Shown here piece by piece: positions 12,480 to 23,023 of a stretch of 64,000 bases of DNA (positions are counted from its first letter, which is position 1; each line of letters opens with the position of its first letter). The notes beneath the pieces are model-generated. The model saw only the letters and a program-made list of their open reading frames with translations. It had not been told where the DNA came from and ran no database searches. Location of the stretch: contig CM060978.1 of NCBI GenBank assembly GCA_030765065.1, positions 111,643,692 to 111,707,691 on the forward strand, in the 5' to 3' direction. Origin of the DNA: Deroplatys truncata. Lineage: Eukaryota > Arthropoda > Insecta > Mantodea > Mantidae. The position numbers and the translations under genes are program-made.

Positions 12480-12600
12480 TTCCACGTCATTAAACATCTT
12501 AAGAGGGTTAGAAGAATGCAAAACAGGGTCCTGTATAGAGCCATTAGTGGACAATGGCAGACGTTTCCCCTTCATTAAACATCCTAAGTGCTCTGAAAAA
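12480..12600. repeat. Short tandem duplication
   Basis: 'caatggcaggcgcttcca' with 'attaaacatcttaag' is followed by a second copy, 'caatggcagacgtttccc' with 'attaaacatcctaag'. The duplication is shared with the right arm at 25670-25795, so it predates formation of the palindrome. Confidence 0.6.
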
Positions 12601-13504
12601 CCACAGACCCTCTGGGTAAATAACTATTAGCGATACAATAGAATTTCTTAATGGCTTCCTCTGTGCAGAAATTCCATCACAAACCGTGGAAAACCAAGTC
12701 TAGTCATGTTTTAAGCTTACCACAAAAATTATTTCCCCGATAATTAATATAAATACTACATGAAGGTTATTAATGATTAAGTTTCATAGCTCTTATTTCT
12801 TTCAATAAAATATTGAATATAACTCAAGCGTTAGGAATATGAAACGGTGAGAAGCACTATTATAATTATAATTAAACGTATACTGTATAGGTTCTGTACT
12901 TAAACATTCGATTGTATCTTTGTCATTATTTAAATACTCACATACAAGAATTGCATGCATGATATAAAAAATTAAACTGATTTTTTTTCGGTATGTTAAA
13001 CAAAGAAATATGATTTGGCGAGAGTAAAAAGTATTCAGAACGGTGAATATTACATATGTTATTAAAAATAAAATAAATAGGTTAACATTACAGTTAAATA
13101 TTACATACGCTATTAAAAATAAATAAGGCTCTCGCTGATCGATGAAAACTATTAAATATTTTTTATTAATTAATTGTATATGAATTGACTTGCGGATTTG
13201 GTTGGTGACGTATGTGCGTGATTATTACGCGTGTATAACTATTACGACTAAAAGCATTTGTTTAATTCTAAATAAATAATGAAATATGGAGCCTATCCTA
13301 AACAATCATCGTTACTCTTAATTTATTCCATTTAAAAAGATTGGCTTATTCTCTTAGTAAACATAGGACGAGAACGATTTTAAATACCTCATCCATTCGA
13401 GAGATATTTTTTGAATATTCCAGCATGTTAAATATAAACTTAATACACACACAAAAATTCATTTCAAGTAATATTTTTCGACATTAAGATTTGCGAATGA
13501 GTTT

Positions 13505-15245
13505 TTACTTTCTCTACTACGTATAGTAAGTAGAGGAAGTGTTGTATTCCACCCAAAAAATCGATACCGAGATTTCACCGGAAATACATGTTTTGAGACC
13601 CTCTGAATCCGAAAAAAGCGTGGCTGTCTGCGAGTGTGCCTGTGAAGCATAACTCAGAAACGAAGAGACGGATAAAACACCAAACTTGGTATTTAGGTTC
13701 AGTATCTTCCAGAGATGCGACACGAAGGTTTTAAAGAAAATGCCCCGCACCAGACTACCCTTTACATGGAACATTTTTCGAAAATTTTAATTTTCTCAAA
13801 ACTGGGTCTAACGATATTGAATAAAATATTATATGTTTAAGATATTGTAATGAGAATTGAAATGTATATCTCGAATTTTCTGGGAATGTCTCCAAAAGTA
13901 TTCTTCATTCTGAACGACTTTTGCAAAACTGATAAACCATAAGAGATAGACAAAATTTTACTACACAAAAAATGGAGATCGCGTTAAAATACATAATTTA
14001 TATCATATACATTCTTGTTGTTGAGTAAACCGTTTTCGAGATATTGCTTGTTATTCCCTTAAAATTTACAATACTTATACTTTTTCTCAAATTCGTTATT
14101 CTTGTTTTTATGTCCTGGACATGCAAAGAGAATGGGATGCGCCACATAGCAACCAGCGTTAAAATGTTTGACTATCGCTTAAAACCTACCATATTCACCT
14201 TGTATCGACATGAAAATTACCAATAACATTGACATCTCGATATCTCGATTAACATGAAGCATATGGAGAATAAGCGATTGTAAAAATAGTTTGTACAAGA
14301 GTAGAGAAAGTCATGTGAGTGTAACACATCAGATTTTTGATATTGGGTTAAATTTTCAAATACTTTTAACTTTTCTCAAGCAGTAACTCGCTATTCATTT
14401 TTCCCGCGGTAATGCATAGACAATAGAATACTAAAGCCATCACATAGCATCAGACTTTTTTTAATTATACTTTTTCTCAAATTCGTTATTCTTGTTTTTA
14501 TGTCCTGGACATGCAAAGAGAATGGAATGCGTCACATAGCAACCAGCGTTAAAATATTTGACTAACGCTTAAAACCTACCATATTCACCTTGTATCGACA
14601 TGAAAATTACCAATAACATTGACATCTCGATATCTCGATTAACATGAAGCATATGGAGAATAAGCGATTGTAAAAATAGTTTGTACAAGAGTAGAGAAAG
14701 TCATGTGAGTGTGACACATCAGATTTTTGATATTGGGTTAAATTTTCAAATACTTTTAACTTTTCTCAAGCGGTAACTCGCTATTCGTTTTTCCCGCGGT
14801 AATGCATAGAGAATAGAATTCTAAAGCCATCACATAGCATCAGGCTTTTTTTAATTATACTTTTTCTCAAATTCGTTATTCTTGTTTTTATGTCCTTGCA
14901 TGCAAAGAGAATGGAATGCGTCACATAGCAACCAGCGTTAAAATATTTGACTATCGCTTAAAACCTACCATATTCCCCTTGCATCGACATGAAAATTACC
15001 AATAACATTGACATCTCGATATCTCGATTAACATGAAGCATATAGAGAATAAGCACTTGTAAAATAGTTTGTACAAGAGTAGAGAAAGTCATGTGAGTGT
15101 AACACATCAGAATTTTGATATTGGTTAAAATTTTCAAATACTTTTAACTTTTCTCAAATGATAACTCGCTATTCGTTTTTCCCGTGATAATGCATAGAGA
15201 ATAGAATTCTAAAGCCATCACATAGCATCAGGCTTTTTTTAAACA
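13505..15245 (+). repeat. DR-1 copy in the left arm with three tandem ~390-bp units
   Basis: The block starts at a 'ctctactacgtatagtaag' quasi-palindrome and shares its order with the dispersed DR-1 copies outside the element. From about 14080 a unit of 385-393 bp is repeated three times. Unit starts are near 14080, 14467 and 14860. Each opens with 'ctcaaattcgttattcttg' and ends 'cacatagcatcagg' plus a T run. The right arm has only two units. Confidence 0.75.
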
Positions 15246-15615
15246 TCTGTGACGTGTCTATTCACAATCGAAAGGTCGCTGGTTCGAGGAAAATTATATC
15301 AACAGAAACAATACATTATTTTCACCCTGTGATTATTTTGGTAATGTAACAATAATTAACAATGAATTTTAGCGGTACATGTAAAAAATAAAATATATTT
15401 TTTATTTCTAGCGTCATATGCAGAATCATTTCCCTTACGACGAGGTGGCGTGATCGATGGATTTCCCCTTAACAGGTTTAGGCTTGCTTACGAAATCCCC
15501 CTGTGCGAGACTAGCATTTTCCCTCTCGTACTCGAATTTTTGGAGTAGCCAATCAAAATCGTTGTATTATATACCATCACACCTCTCACCCCTTCAGCTT
15601 TTATCGGGGAAATGA

Positions 15616-15650
15616 TATAAAAGCAGTAGCTTCTCCGACGATTTTCACTG
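15616..15650 (+). promoter_or_regulatory. Core promoter of gene A, left arm
   Basis: TATAAAAG at 15616-15623 is followed by the initiator-like TCACTG at 15645-15650. The spacing places transcription start near 15647, about 31 bases after the first TATA base and 75 bases before the ATG. The arrangement is conserved in the right arm. Confidence 0.7.
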
Positions 15651-15721
15651 TATTGTGACAACACAGCGAGCTAAGACCTCTGCAAACTTTTCTCATTCAA
15701 AGTGAAATTTCAACGAACATC

Positions 15722-17077
15722 ATGTCTGGTAAGTTGTAACAAAACACTTCATTTACTTTAAAAGTTAAATTATTACTCTGTACATTTAACTTATATTTGC
15801 GTTCATGTTTTTAATGTATGGCATTTATATGCGAATAGCTGAGCATTCTAAAAGTTAATAGCTAGACAGGTGAATTTTCTGAAATGTGAACAGTTTAGTT
15901 AAGTATTCATTTTTAGGCAAGCTTATTCTACATTTAATAGCTAACTGCGCGAATTCTCAAAATGGGAACAATTTAGTTAAGTATTCACCTTGTTGAGTAA
16001 TTATTATTCCAGATATTTAAATACAGGATTTCACAGAGTGAATTATATTCCTTTTGGGGAAAAATACAGTTATTTGAATACCTTATTATCGTTTTGCTTT
16101 AGAATATTACAAAAAGTCTGTTGCGCGAATCATTCGCTCTAACAAAGTAAATATTTACATTATATTAAAACATTTAAATCGAAAAATACAGTACTTAATG
16201 AACTCCATTAGTGAATCAGAACCTCAATTATGTTTACACATATTATCATTTTCAGAAAAAAAGTTAATAATTTTGTAACTTTCAAATAAATGAAATTTTG
16301 TTATGCAACACATTCTCTAATAAAGAATATGTTTTTTTCTCTTCCTTATGCAGCAAGTTTGACATCTCAACTTAACACATTGGCTGAGGGTAGCATTTAC
16401 CCTGCCGTTCAAAGACTACAAGATCTTCAGCCAGAGGAGCCTTATAATATAAAATCCTTAAGAAAAATTGATACGCGATACGGTGCTAGAGTGGTTGCGC
16501 TTTTAGATGATAAGCAAGTGTTTCTACCGACAAGATATTCAACCCTAACAAGCCAACAGCTGGAGGAAATGCCAGGGAAGTTTCAAATGGTATATCATGG
16601 AGTAGTACCAGTCGGCAAGTTTATGACATGTAAATTGTCTTTTCTTCCCGTTAAGGTTTGTAGAAATAATTCAGCTATGCTTTCAAAGCTTCATTTAGAG
16701 TTACATTCGTTGAGTTTATAAATTCACACTTCACTAGGATAACATTTGTCTAAAGTATACATCACTATGTAAAAAAAATAGTCTGGGCGAGGATCTGCAG
16801 AAAGATGTTTAAAGGTCTATTCACTGATTCTTTACCTCAAAGCAGATACCTACAGCAAGTTTCAAATAATTTGCAGTAGGATAGCAGTTGTCAAAAGCAT
16901 GCATTACTGTATTAAAAAAATATGTGTAAATAAGGTCTAGATTGTACTCTGAGTGATTTCGTGCAGAAAGAAGTTTAATACCCCTTGCAATGATTCTCCA
17001 CATCGAAGTATATACCTACAACAGGCTGCAAATAATGTGAATGTGTGTTACAGGAATGCCCAGATGAATGTAAATGA
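15722..17077 (+). CDS. Gene A, left arm: small three-exon protein, unidentified (possible OB-fold)
   Basis: My model has exon 1 at 15722-15728 (ATG TCT G, then a GTAAGT donor), exon 2 at 16354-16655 (after an ATGCAG acceptor) and exon 3 at 17054-17077. Phases join cleanly to give 110 residues ending ...ECPDECK. If the second intron is retained, the frame would instead stop at 16721. The core, about residues 33-64, has a 'TRYGARVVALLDD' beta-hairpin pattern followed by 'VFLPTRY'. A 'FQMVYHG' strand comes later. This alternation of short beta-strands resembles small insect proteins that I suspect have an OB fold and bind single-stranded DNA; that is inference, not recognition of a named family. 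The gene converges on gene B. Reading frame, splice sites and promoter are all kept in the right-arm copy, which supports a real gene. Confidence 0.7.
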
Positions 17078-17553
17078 AGAGGAAGAACGAGATAGCTTAA
17101 AACATCATAAACAGAAATGTGATAGGAACATTCTCAACACCTCTCAGTGACCTCGATCAATGAAGAATTGCACCCCGTACAGCATGGAACATGCATGGAA
17201 AAACATTCGCGTGTGTAGAATATAGCAATAATATATAAATTATGTACTCATTATTACTGCTATACCCGCCCTATACCTTTGATTTCATAAATAATTTCAT
17301 AATTGTTTAAGGAGAATGCAATGTCTTAAAAACATTGATGCTACCTGAAATCTAAACAAGAAATTATTGAACTATTACTGAAAGAGACTTGAATAAATGG
17401 GAATCTAGAAGCCAGAACCATCTTAATATTGGACTGTATGATATGAGGTGTATAAAAAGATTAATAAAAAAATGAGACCTATGTAATATAAACAACATTT
17501 ATTTTTTATAAACATTATCCTATTACATTCCTATACAAAAAAATACATATTTC

Positions 17554-17754
17554 CTAAAGACAAAGGTGATAGTCTAGACATTCAGTTATATAATCATATA
17601 CGTCACACAGAAAGAGACCTGCATTATCCATAACAAAAACTAAACATTTCAACAATGCCTGGATGATGTATTTTATAAGTACAAGTTTTTGATATTTCAA
17701 AGTTCCTGTTATCCAGGGCCGTGATTGATTAACACAATTTCTCGATCCAGTCAT
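17554..17754 (-). CDS. Gene C, left arm: 66-aa frame overlapping the gene B stop
   Basis: The ATG overlaps the stop of gene B as ATGA (17751-17754), a stop-restart arrangement. The 66 residues are basic at the N-terminus, with hydrophobic patches in the middle and acidic and tyrosine-rich residues towards the end; there is no recognised domain. In the right arm the matching frame loses one base in a T-run near 20990 and ends early. C may be a second cistron of the gene B transcript or a chance frame. The evidence is only the overlap and its length, so confidence is low. Confidence 0.3.
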   Translation of the reverse strand: MTGSRNCVNQSRPWITGTLKYQKLVLIKYIIQALLKCLVFVMDNAGLFLCDVYDYITECLDYHLCL

Positions 17755-18218
17755 GCTATAACTTTAGAAACTTTCAGCTTACTTGTAATTTCTTCAATCT
17801 CTTGTGTGTGACTATTATTACCAGCGTCTCTCGATGCAATTAGTAACCTCAATATATTTACTAGTCTATTCGGATTTTCAAGCGTAGATATCACTGAATC
17901 ATCATAATATGAAGATTTCATATTCTCGCGACTTCCGCTGTATCCAGATTTTTCACCAACAGTAGTCTCCAGTGAAGGACAGAGGCTTGATCCGGTATAA
18001 CATCCCCCTCTATACATCTTCGGATCTTCGAGTGTAGGAGAGAGAGTCGATCCAGTATAACATGTTGCTCTATGAAGCTTAAATCTTGACAAAGAACGAT
18101 TCTTAAAAATCCGCGTGCATATACAGCATCTAATAACGCGTTTTCCTCCATGTGTAATGTATGAAAAATTAAGTTTCTCATTCGTTAGTTGCACAGATTT
18201 TCTCTGGCAGTAGCTCAT
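17751..18218 (-). CDS. Gene B, left arm: zinc-finger-like protein, 155 aa
   Basis: This is a single open frame. Residues 31-53 form C-x2-C-x14-H-x3-C (C31, C34, H49, C53) with aromatic and basic residues between, close to a C2H2/C2HC finger but with a long inner loop. A 12-residue repeat CYTGSxLxPxLE follows at 53-64 and 73-84. The C-terminus (about 115-155) is predicted to be helical from its leucine-rich 'NRLVNILRLLIASRD' segment. It is probably a nucleic-acid-binding protein acting in the nucleus, but I do not recognise the family. It runs towards gene A, and their 3' ends lie within about 500 bp, with AATAAA-type signals near 17490. The right-arm copy differs at few residues and has one extra tyrosine codon, so the frame has been kept in both arms. 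Confidence 0.65.
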   Translation of the reverse strand: MSYCQRKSVQLTNEKLNFSYITHGGKRVIRCCICTRIFKNRSLSRFKLHRATCYTGSTLSPTLEDPKMYRGGCYTGSSLCPSLETTVGEKSGYSGSRENMKSSYYDDSVISTLENPNRLVNILRLLIASRDAGNNSHTQEIEEITSKLKVSKVIA

Positions 18219-18280
18219 GCTAAAACTAAAAGAAATTAAATGAATACGTGAATGCTAACGCTCGAAGGAATTAAAAGCGA

Positions 18281-18315
18281 ATGAATGAATTCATAACACG
18301 CAACTATGTATATAT
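18281..18315 (-). promoter_or_regulatory. Core promoter of gene B, left arm
   Basis: TATATA at 18309-18314 on the minus strand is followed about 28 bases later by an initiator-like TCATTC. The same pair is at 20310-20341 in the right arm. The 5' leader then runs about 65 bases to the gene B ATG. Confidence 0.55.
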
Positions 18316-18630
18316 CCAGGGTGAGGACGGCGGAGGGAATCGCGATCTATGCATAGCAGCGGTAAAGGATACTCTCTTGAAACATTAGTCATCTAGACAA
18401 CTATTGTTCACGGAGCCAGTAGACGTCAGGTTGAATGGGACAGACCTCAGGTTCAAATCTTTAAGGGGTACGGGCCCCGCCCTTTTGCCTGCCATGTCTC
18501 CTAAACCATCCTAACAGCGTAACATTACATTACAACGCCGCGTAAACAGAACATGGCGAGTGCGAGCATGGAAAAAGGATGCTCTCTGGAAACACTCGTC
18601 ATCTGCACAACGGATTGTTCCTATCATTTC

Positions 18631-18870
18631 ACTATTTCAGACCGTTCAATATCGTGACGCGTCTCTGTCATCTACATTTCGATGAATTTTTACCTCCTAA
18701 ATTAAGGTTTGGTGCTCTGTATAGATTTGCACAACTTGCATTACGCTGTGTGTCCCTAGCGTTTCCAGCTCCTGAATTGTTCCATTTAGTGGACTACCTC
18801 TACCATCTTCATGTCAACGATCTGTTACTCTGAATTAAAGTTTGGGTCTGTATAGATCTGTACAACTTGC
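18631..18870. other. Unique part of the palindrome spacer
   Basis: Sequence between the left arm and the minisatellite. It contains two copies of a 'ctgtatagatytgyacaact' plus 'tgcattacgct' phrase (about 18718-18755 and 18847-18880). The second runs into the first minisatellite unit, so the array may have grown from this phrase. No gene is supported. Confidence 0.5.
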
Positions 18871-19955
18871 ATTACGCTATGTAACAGTCTCATCACGCTA
18901 TGTAACGACCTGATCACGCTATGTAACAGTCTCATCACGCTATGTAACAACCTGATCACGCTATGTAACAGACTCATCACGCTGTGTAACAGACTCATCA
19001 CGCTATGTAACAGACTCATCACACTATGTAACAGACTCATCACGCTACGTAACAACCTGATCACGATATGTAACAGACGCATCACGCTATGTAACAACCT
19101 GATCACGCTATGTAACAGACTCATCACGCTATGTAACAACCTGATCACGCTATGTAACAGTCTCATCACGCTATGTAACAGACTCATCACGCTATGTAAC
19201 AGACTCATCACGCTACGTAACAACCTGATCACGATATGTAACAGACGCATCACGCAATGTAACAACCTGATCACGCTATGTAACAGACTCATCACGCTAT
19301 GTAACAACCTGATCACGCTATGTAACAGTCTCATCACGCTATGTAACAGACCTATCACGCTATGTAACAACCTCATCACGCTATGTAACAGACTCATCAC
19401 GCTATGTAACAGACTCATCACGCTGCGTAACAACCTGATCACGCTATGTAACAGACTCATCACGCTATGTAACAACCTGATCAAGCTATGTAACAGTCTC
19501 ATCACGCTATGTAACAGACTCATCACGCTATGTAACAAACTCATCACGCTACGTAACAGACTCATCACGCTATGTAACAGACTCATCACGCTATGTAACA
19601 ACCTGATCACGCTATGTAACAGACTCATCACGCTATGTAACAGACTCATCACGCTATGTAACAGACTCATCACGCTATGTAACAACCTGATCACGATATG
19701 CAACAACCTGATCACGCTATGTAACAGTCTCATCACGCTATGTAACAACCTGATCACGCTATGTAACAGACTCATCACGCTATGTAACAACCTGATCACG
19801 CTATGTAACAGTCACATCACGCTATGTAACAGTCTCATCACGCTATGTAACAGACTCATCACGCTATGTAACAGACTCATCACGCTATGTAACAACCTGA
19901 TCACGATATGTAACAGACTCATCACGCTATGTAACAACCTGATCACGCTATGTAA
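18871..19955. repeat. 21-bp minisatellite at the centre of the palindrome (about 52 copies)
   Basis: The unit CACGCTATGTAACAGACTCA(T) repeats head to tail for about 1085 bp. Three variants dominate, ending AGACTCAT, AACCTGAT and AGTCTCAT. A longer periodicity is visible: a block starting 'cacgctacgtaacaacc' at 19041 recurs at 19209, which is 168 bp or 8 units later, with the same order of variants. Because 21 is divisible by three, the minus strand is open through most of the array as a seven-residue LLHSVxx repeat; I do not treat that as a gene. Confidence 0.9.
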
Positions 19956-20309
19956 TAACGCCTGGAAATGATAGGAACAATCCGTTGTGCAGATGACGAG
20001 TGCTTCCAGAGGGCACCCTTTTCCACGAATGTTTCCAGAGAGCATCCTTTTTCCATGCTCGCACTCGCCATGTTCTGTTTACGCGGCGTTGTAATGTAAT
20101 GTTACGCTGTTAGGATGGTTTAGGAGACATGACAGGCAAAAGGGCGGGGCCCGTACCCCTTAAAGATTTGAACCTGAGGTCTGTCCCATTCAACCTGACG
20201 TCTACTGGCTCCGTGAACAATAGTTGTCTAGATGACTAATGTTTCAAGACAGTATCCTTTCCCGCTGCTATGCATAGATCGCGATTCCCTCCGCCGTCCT
20301 CACCCTGGA

Positions 20310-20342
20310 TATATACATAGTTGCGTGTTATGAATTCATTCA
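20310..20342 (+). promoter_or_regulatory. Core promoter of gene B, right arm
   Basis: TATATA starts at 20310 and an initiator-like TCATTC lies at 20336-20341. The leader then runs to the ATG at 20406 and includes two TTTTAG motifs just before it. Those could be an acceptor site if an upstream non-coding exon exists. Confidence 0.55.
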
Positions 20343-20405
20343 TTCGCTTTTAATTCCTTCGAGCGTTAGCATTCACGTATTCATTTAATTTCTTTTAGTT
20401 TTAGC

Positions 20406-20876
20406 ATGAGCCACTGCCGGAGAAAATCTGTGCAACTAACGAATGAGAAACTTAATTTTTCATACATTACACATGGAGGAAAACGCGTTATTGGATGCTG
20501 TATATGCACGCGGATTTTTAAGAATCGTTCTTTGTCAAGATTTAAGCTTCATAGAGCAACATGTTATACTGGATCGTCTCTCTCCCCTACACTCGAAGAT
20601 CCGAAGATGTATAGAGGGGGATGTTATACCGGATCAAGCCTCTGTCCTTCACTGGAGACTACTGTTGGTGAAAAATCTGGATACAGCGGAAGTCGCGAGA
20701 ATATGAAATCTTATTATTATTATGATGATTCAGTGATATCTACGCTTGAAAATCCGAATAGACTAGTAAATATATTGAGGTTACTAATTGCATCGAGAGA
20801 CGCTGGTAATAATAGTCACACACAAGAGATTGAGGAAATTACAAGTAAGCTGAAAGCTTCTAAAGTTATAGCATGA
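20406..20876 (+). CDS. Gene B, right arm: zinc-finger-like protein, 156 aa
   Basis: Second copy of gene B. The C-x2-C-x14-H-x3-C finger, both CYTGS-type repeats and the leucine-rich C-terminal helix are all kept. Differences from the left copy are a handful of substitutions (for example R to G just before the first finger cysteine) and one extra tyrosine in the YYYYDD run. No stops or frameshifts have arisen despite clear nucleotide divergence between arms. That is consistent with constraint or recent gene conversion. The family is unrecognised; a nucleic-acid-binding role is inferred from the finger only. Confidence 0.65.
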   Translation: MSHCRRKSVQLTNEKLNFSYITHGGKRVIGCCICTRIFKNRSLSRFKLHRATCYTGSSLSPTLEDPKMYRGGCYTGSSLCPSLETTVGEKSGYSGSRENMKSYYYYDDSVISTLENPNRLVNILRLLIASRDAGNNSHTQEIEEITSKLKASKVIA

Positions 20877-21073
20877 CAGGATCGAGAAATTGTGTTAATC
20901 AATCACGGCCCTGGATAACAGGAACTTTGAAATATCAAAAACTTGTACTTATAAAATACATCATCCAGACATTGTTGAGATGTTTAGTTTTTTTATGGAT
21001 AATGCAGGTCTCTTTCTGTGTGATGTATATGATTATATAACTGAATGTCTAGACTATCACCTTTGTCTTTAGG
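20873..21073 (+). pseudogene. Gene C, right arm: frameshifted copy
   Basis: The ATG again overlaps the gene B stop (ATGA). A single-base loss in the T-run near 20990, relative to the left arm, shifts the frame and ends it early. If C is real it is functional only in the left arm; if it was never coding, this simply reflects lack of constraint. Confidence 0.3.
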
Positions 21074-21549
21074 AAATATGTATGTTTTTTGTATAGGAAT
21101 GTAATAGGATAATGTTTATAAAAAATAAATGTTGTTTGTATTACATAGGTCTCATTTTTTTATTAATCTTTTTATACACCTCATATCATACAGTCCAATA
21201 TTAAGATGGTTATGGCTTCTAGATTCCCATTTATTCAAGTCTCTTTCAGTAATAGTTCAATAATTTTTTGTTTAGATTTCAGGTAGCATCAACGTTTTTA
21301 AGATATTGCATTCTCCTTAAACAATTATGAAATTATTTATGAAATCAAAGGTATAGGGCGGGTATAGCAGTAATAATGAGTACATAATTTATATATTATT
21401 GCTATATTCTACACACACGAATGTTTTTCCATGCATGTTCCATGCTGTACGGGGTGCAATTCTTCATTGATCGAGGTCACTGAGAGGTGTTGAGAATGTT
21501 CCTATCACATTTCTGTTTATGATGTTTTAAGCTATCTCGTTCTTCCTCT

Positions 21550-22917
21550 TCATTTACATTCATCTTGGCATTCCTGTAACACACATTCACATTATTTGCA
21601 GCTTGTTGTAGGTATATACTTCGATGTGGAGAATCATTGCAAGGGGTATTAAACTTCTTTCTGCACGAAATCACTCAGAGTACAATCTAGACCTTATTTA
21701 CACATATTTTATTTAATACAGCAATGCATGCTTTTGACAACTGCTATCCTACTGCAAATTATTTGAAACTTGCTGTAGGTATCTGCTTTGAGGTAAAGAA
21801 TCAGTGAATAGACCATTAAACTTCTTTCTGCAGATCCTCGCCCAGACTACATCCAAGGCGTTTTTTTTACTTAGTGATGTATACTTTAGACAAATGTTAT
21901 CCTAGTGAAGTGTGAATTTATAAACTCAACGAATGTAACTCTAAATGAAGCTTTGAAAGCATAGTTGAATTATTTCTACAAACCTTAACGGGAAGAAAAG
22001 ACAATTTACATGTCTTAAACTTGCCGACTGGTACTACTTCATGATATACCATTTGAAACTTCCCTGGCATTTCCTCCAGCTGTTGGCTTGTTAGGGTTGA
22101 ATATCTTGTCGGTAGAAACACTTGCTTATCATCTAAAAGCGCAACCACTCTAGCACCGTATCGCGTATCAATTTTTCTTAAGGATTTTATATTATAAGGC
22201 TCCTCTGGCTGAAGATCTTGTAGTCTTTGAACGGCAGGGTAAATGCTACCCTCAGCCAAAGTGTTAAGTTGAGATGTCAAACTTGCTGCATTAGGAAGAG
22301 AAAAAAGTATATTCTTTATTAGAGAATGTGTTGCATAACAAAATTTCATTTATTTGAAAGTTACAAAATTATTAACTTTTTTTCTGAAAATGATAATATG
22401 TGTAAACATAATTGAGGTTCTGATTCACTAATGGAGTTCATTAAGTACTGTATTTTTCGATTTAAATGTTTTAATATAATGTAAATATTTACTTTGTTAG
22501 AGCGAATGATTCGCGCAACAGACTTTTTGTAAAATTCTAAAGCAAAACGTTAATAAGGTATTCAAATAACTGTATTTTTCCCCAAAAGGAATATAATTCA
22601 CTCTGTGAAATCCTGTATTTAAATATCTGGAATAATAATTACTCAACAAGGTGAATACTTAACTAAATTGTTCCCATTTTGAGAATTAGCGCAGTTAGCT
22701 ATTAAATGTAGAATAAGCTTGCCTAAAAATGAATACTTAACTAAACTGTTCACATTTCAGAAAATTCACCTGTCTAGCTATTAACTTTTAGAATGCTCAG
22801 CTATTCGCATATAAATGCCATACATTAAAAACAAGAACGCAAATATAAGTTAAATGTACAGAGTAATAATTTAACTTTTAAAGTAAATGAAGTGTTTTGT
22901 TACAACTTACCAGACAT
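21550..22917 (-). CDS. Gene A, right arm: small three-exon protein, unidentified (possible OB-fold)
   Basis: Exons on the minus strand are 22917-22911, 22285-21984 and 21573-21550, with the same lengths, phases and splice dinucleotides as the left copy. The protein is again 110 residues and ends ECQDECK. Changes relative to the left arm are few (G to E after 'VYH', M to K in the following strand, P to Q near the end). The intron sequences have diverged at least as much. Retention of the frame and all splice sites in both copies is the best evidence that this is a genuine spliced gene. Function is not established; a possible OB-fold or single-strand-binding role is inference from the strand pattern. 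Confidence 0.7.
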
Positions 22918-22987
22918 GATGTTCGTTGAAATTTCACTTTGAATGAGAAAAGTTTGCAGAGGTCTTAGCTCGCTGTGTTGTCACAAT

Positions 22988-23023
22988 ACAGTGAAAATCG
23001 TCGGAGAAGCTACTGCTTTTATA
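22988..23023 (-). promoter_or_regulatory. Core promoter of gene A, right arm
   Basis: Minus-strand TATAAAAG at 23023-23016, followed by TCACTG about 31 bases downstream, is identical in layout to 15616-15650. Confidence 0.7.

Larger units (their letters stand above)
11037..13200. repeat. Four scattered copies of an AT-rich motif in the left arm
   Basis: A motif of about 60 bp occurs at roughly 11037-11102, 11171-11230, 11919-11980 and 13134-13195. It begins '(g)atcgatgaa', continues 'caattaagtatttttgattg' and ends 'ttgacttgcgcacc'. Around it, 'gttaacattatagttaaat' plus 'attacatacgttattaaaaa' modules recur at 11700-11910 and 13040-13125. The right arm has the same set in mirror order. No coding capacity is supportable here. 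The regular spacing of near-identical modules suggests protein-binding or replication-related repeats. Confidence 0.5.
10358..18630 (+). repeat. Left arm of the palindrome (8273 bp)
   Basis: Matched against the reverse complement of 19965-27937 by reading both through conserved landmarks: tips, GC-rich block, DR-1 block, gene A, gene B, and the inner 'ggattgttcctatcatttc' end. Identity by eye is about 97-98 percent in the tip and gene regions. It is lower around 11400-11560 versus 26690-26900. The left arm is about 300 bp longer, mainly because it holds three rather than two copies of the roughly 390-bp DR-1 unit. Confidence 0.85.

Noticed and set aside
18420-18500. tRNA-like 'cctcaggttcaaatc' B-box inside the palindromic element
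   Set aside because: A single B-box-like match without a convincing A-box at the right distance; also compatible with ordinary leader sequence upstream of gene B.
18871-19955. CRISPR-like array
   Set aside because: Units are directly tandem without unique spacers and the genome is eukaryotic; it is a minisatellite.
18825-20045. Long minus-strand frames of 324 and 77 residues made of LLHSVxx repeats
   Set aside because: They are open only because the 21-bp satellite unit is a multiple of three. The start codons lie inside the array and no promoter or non-repetitive coding sequence is attached.
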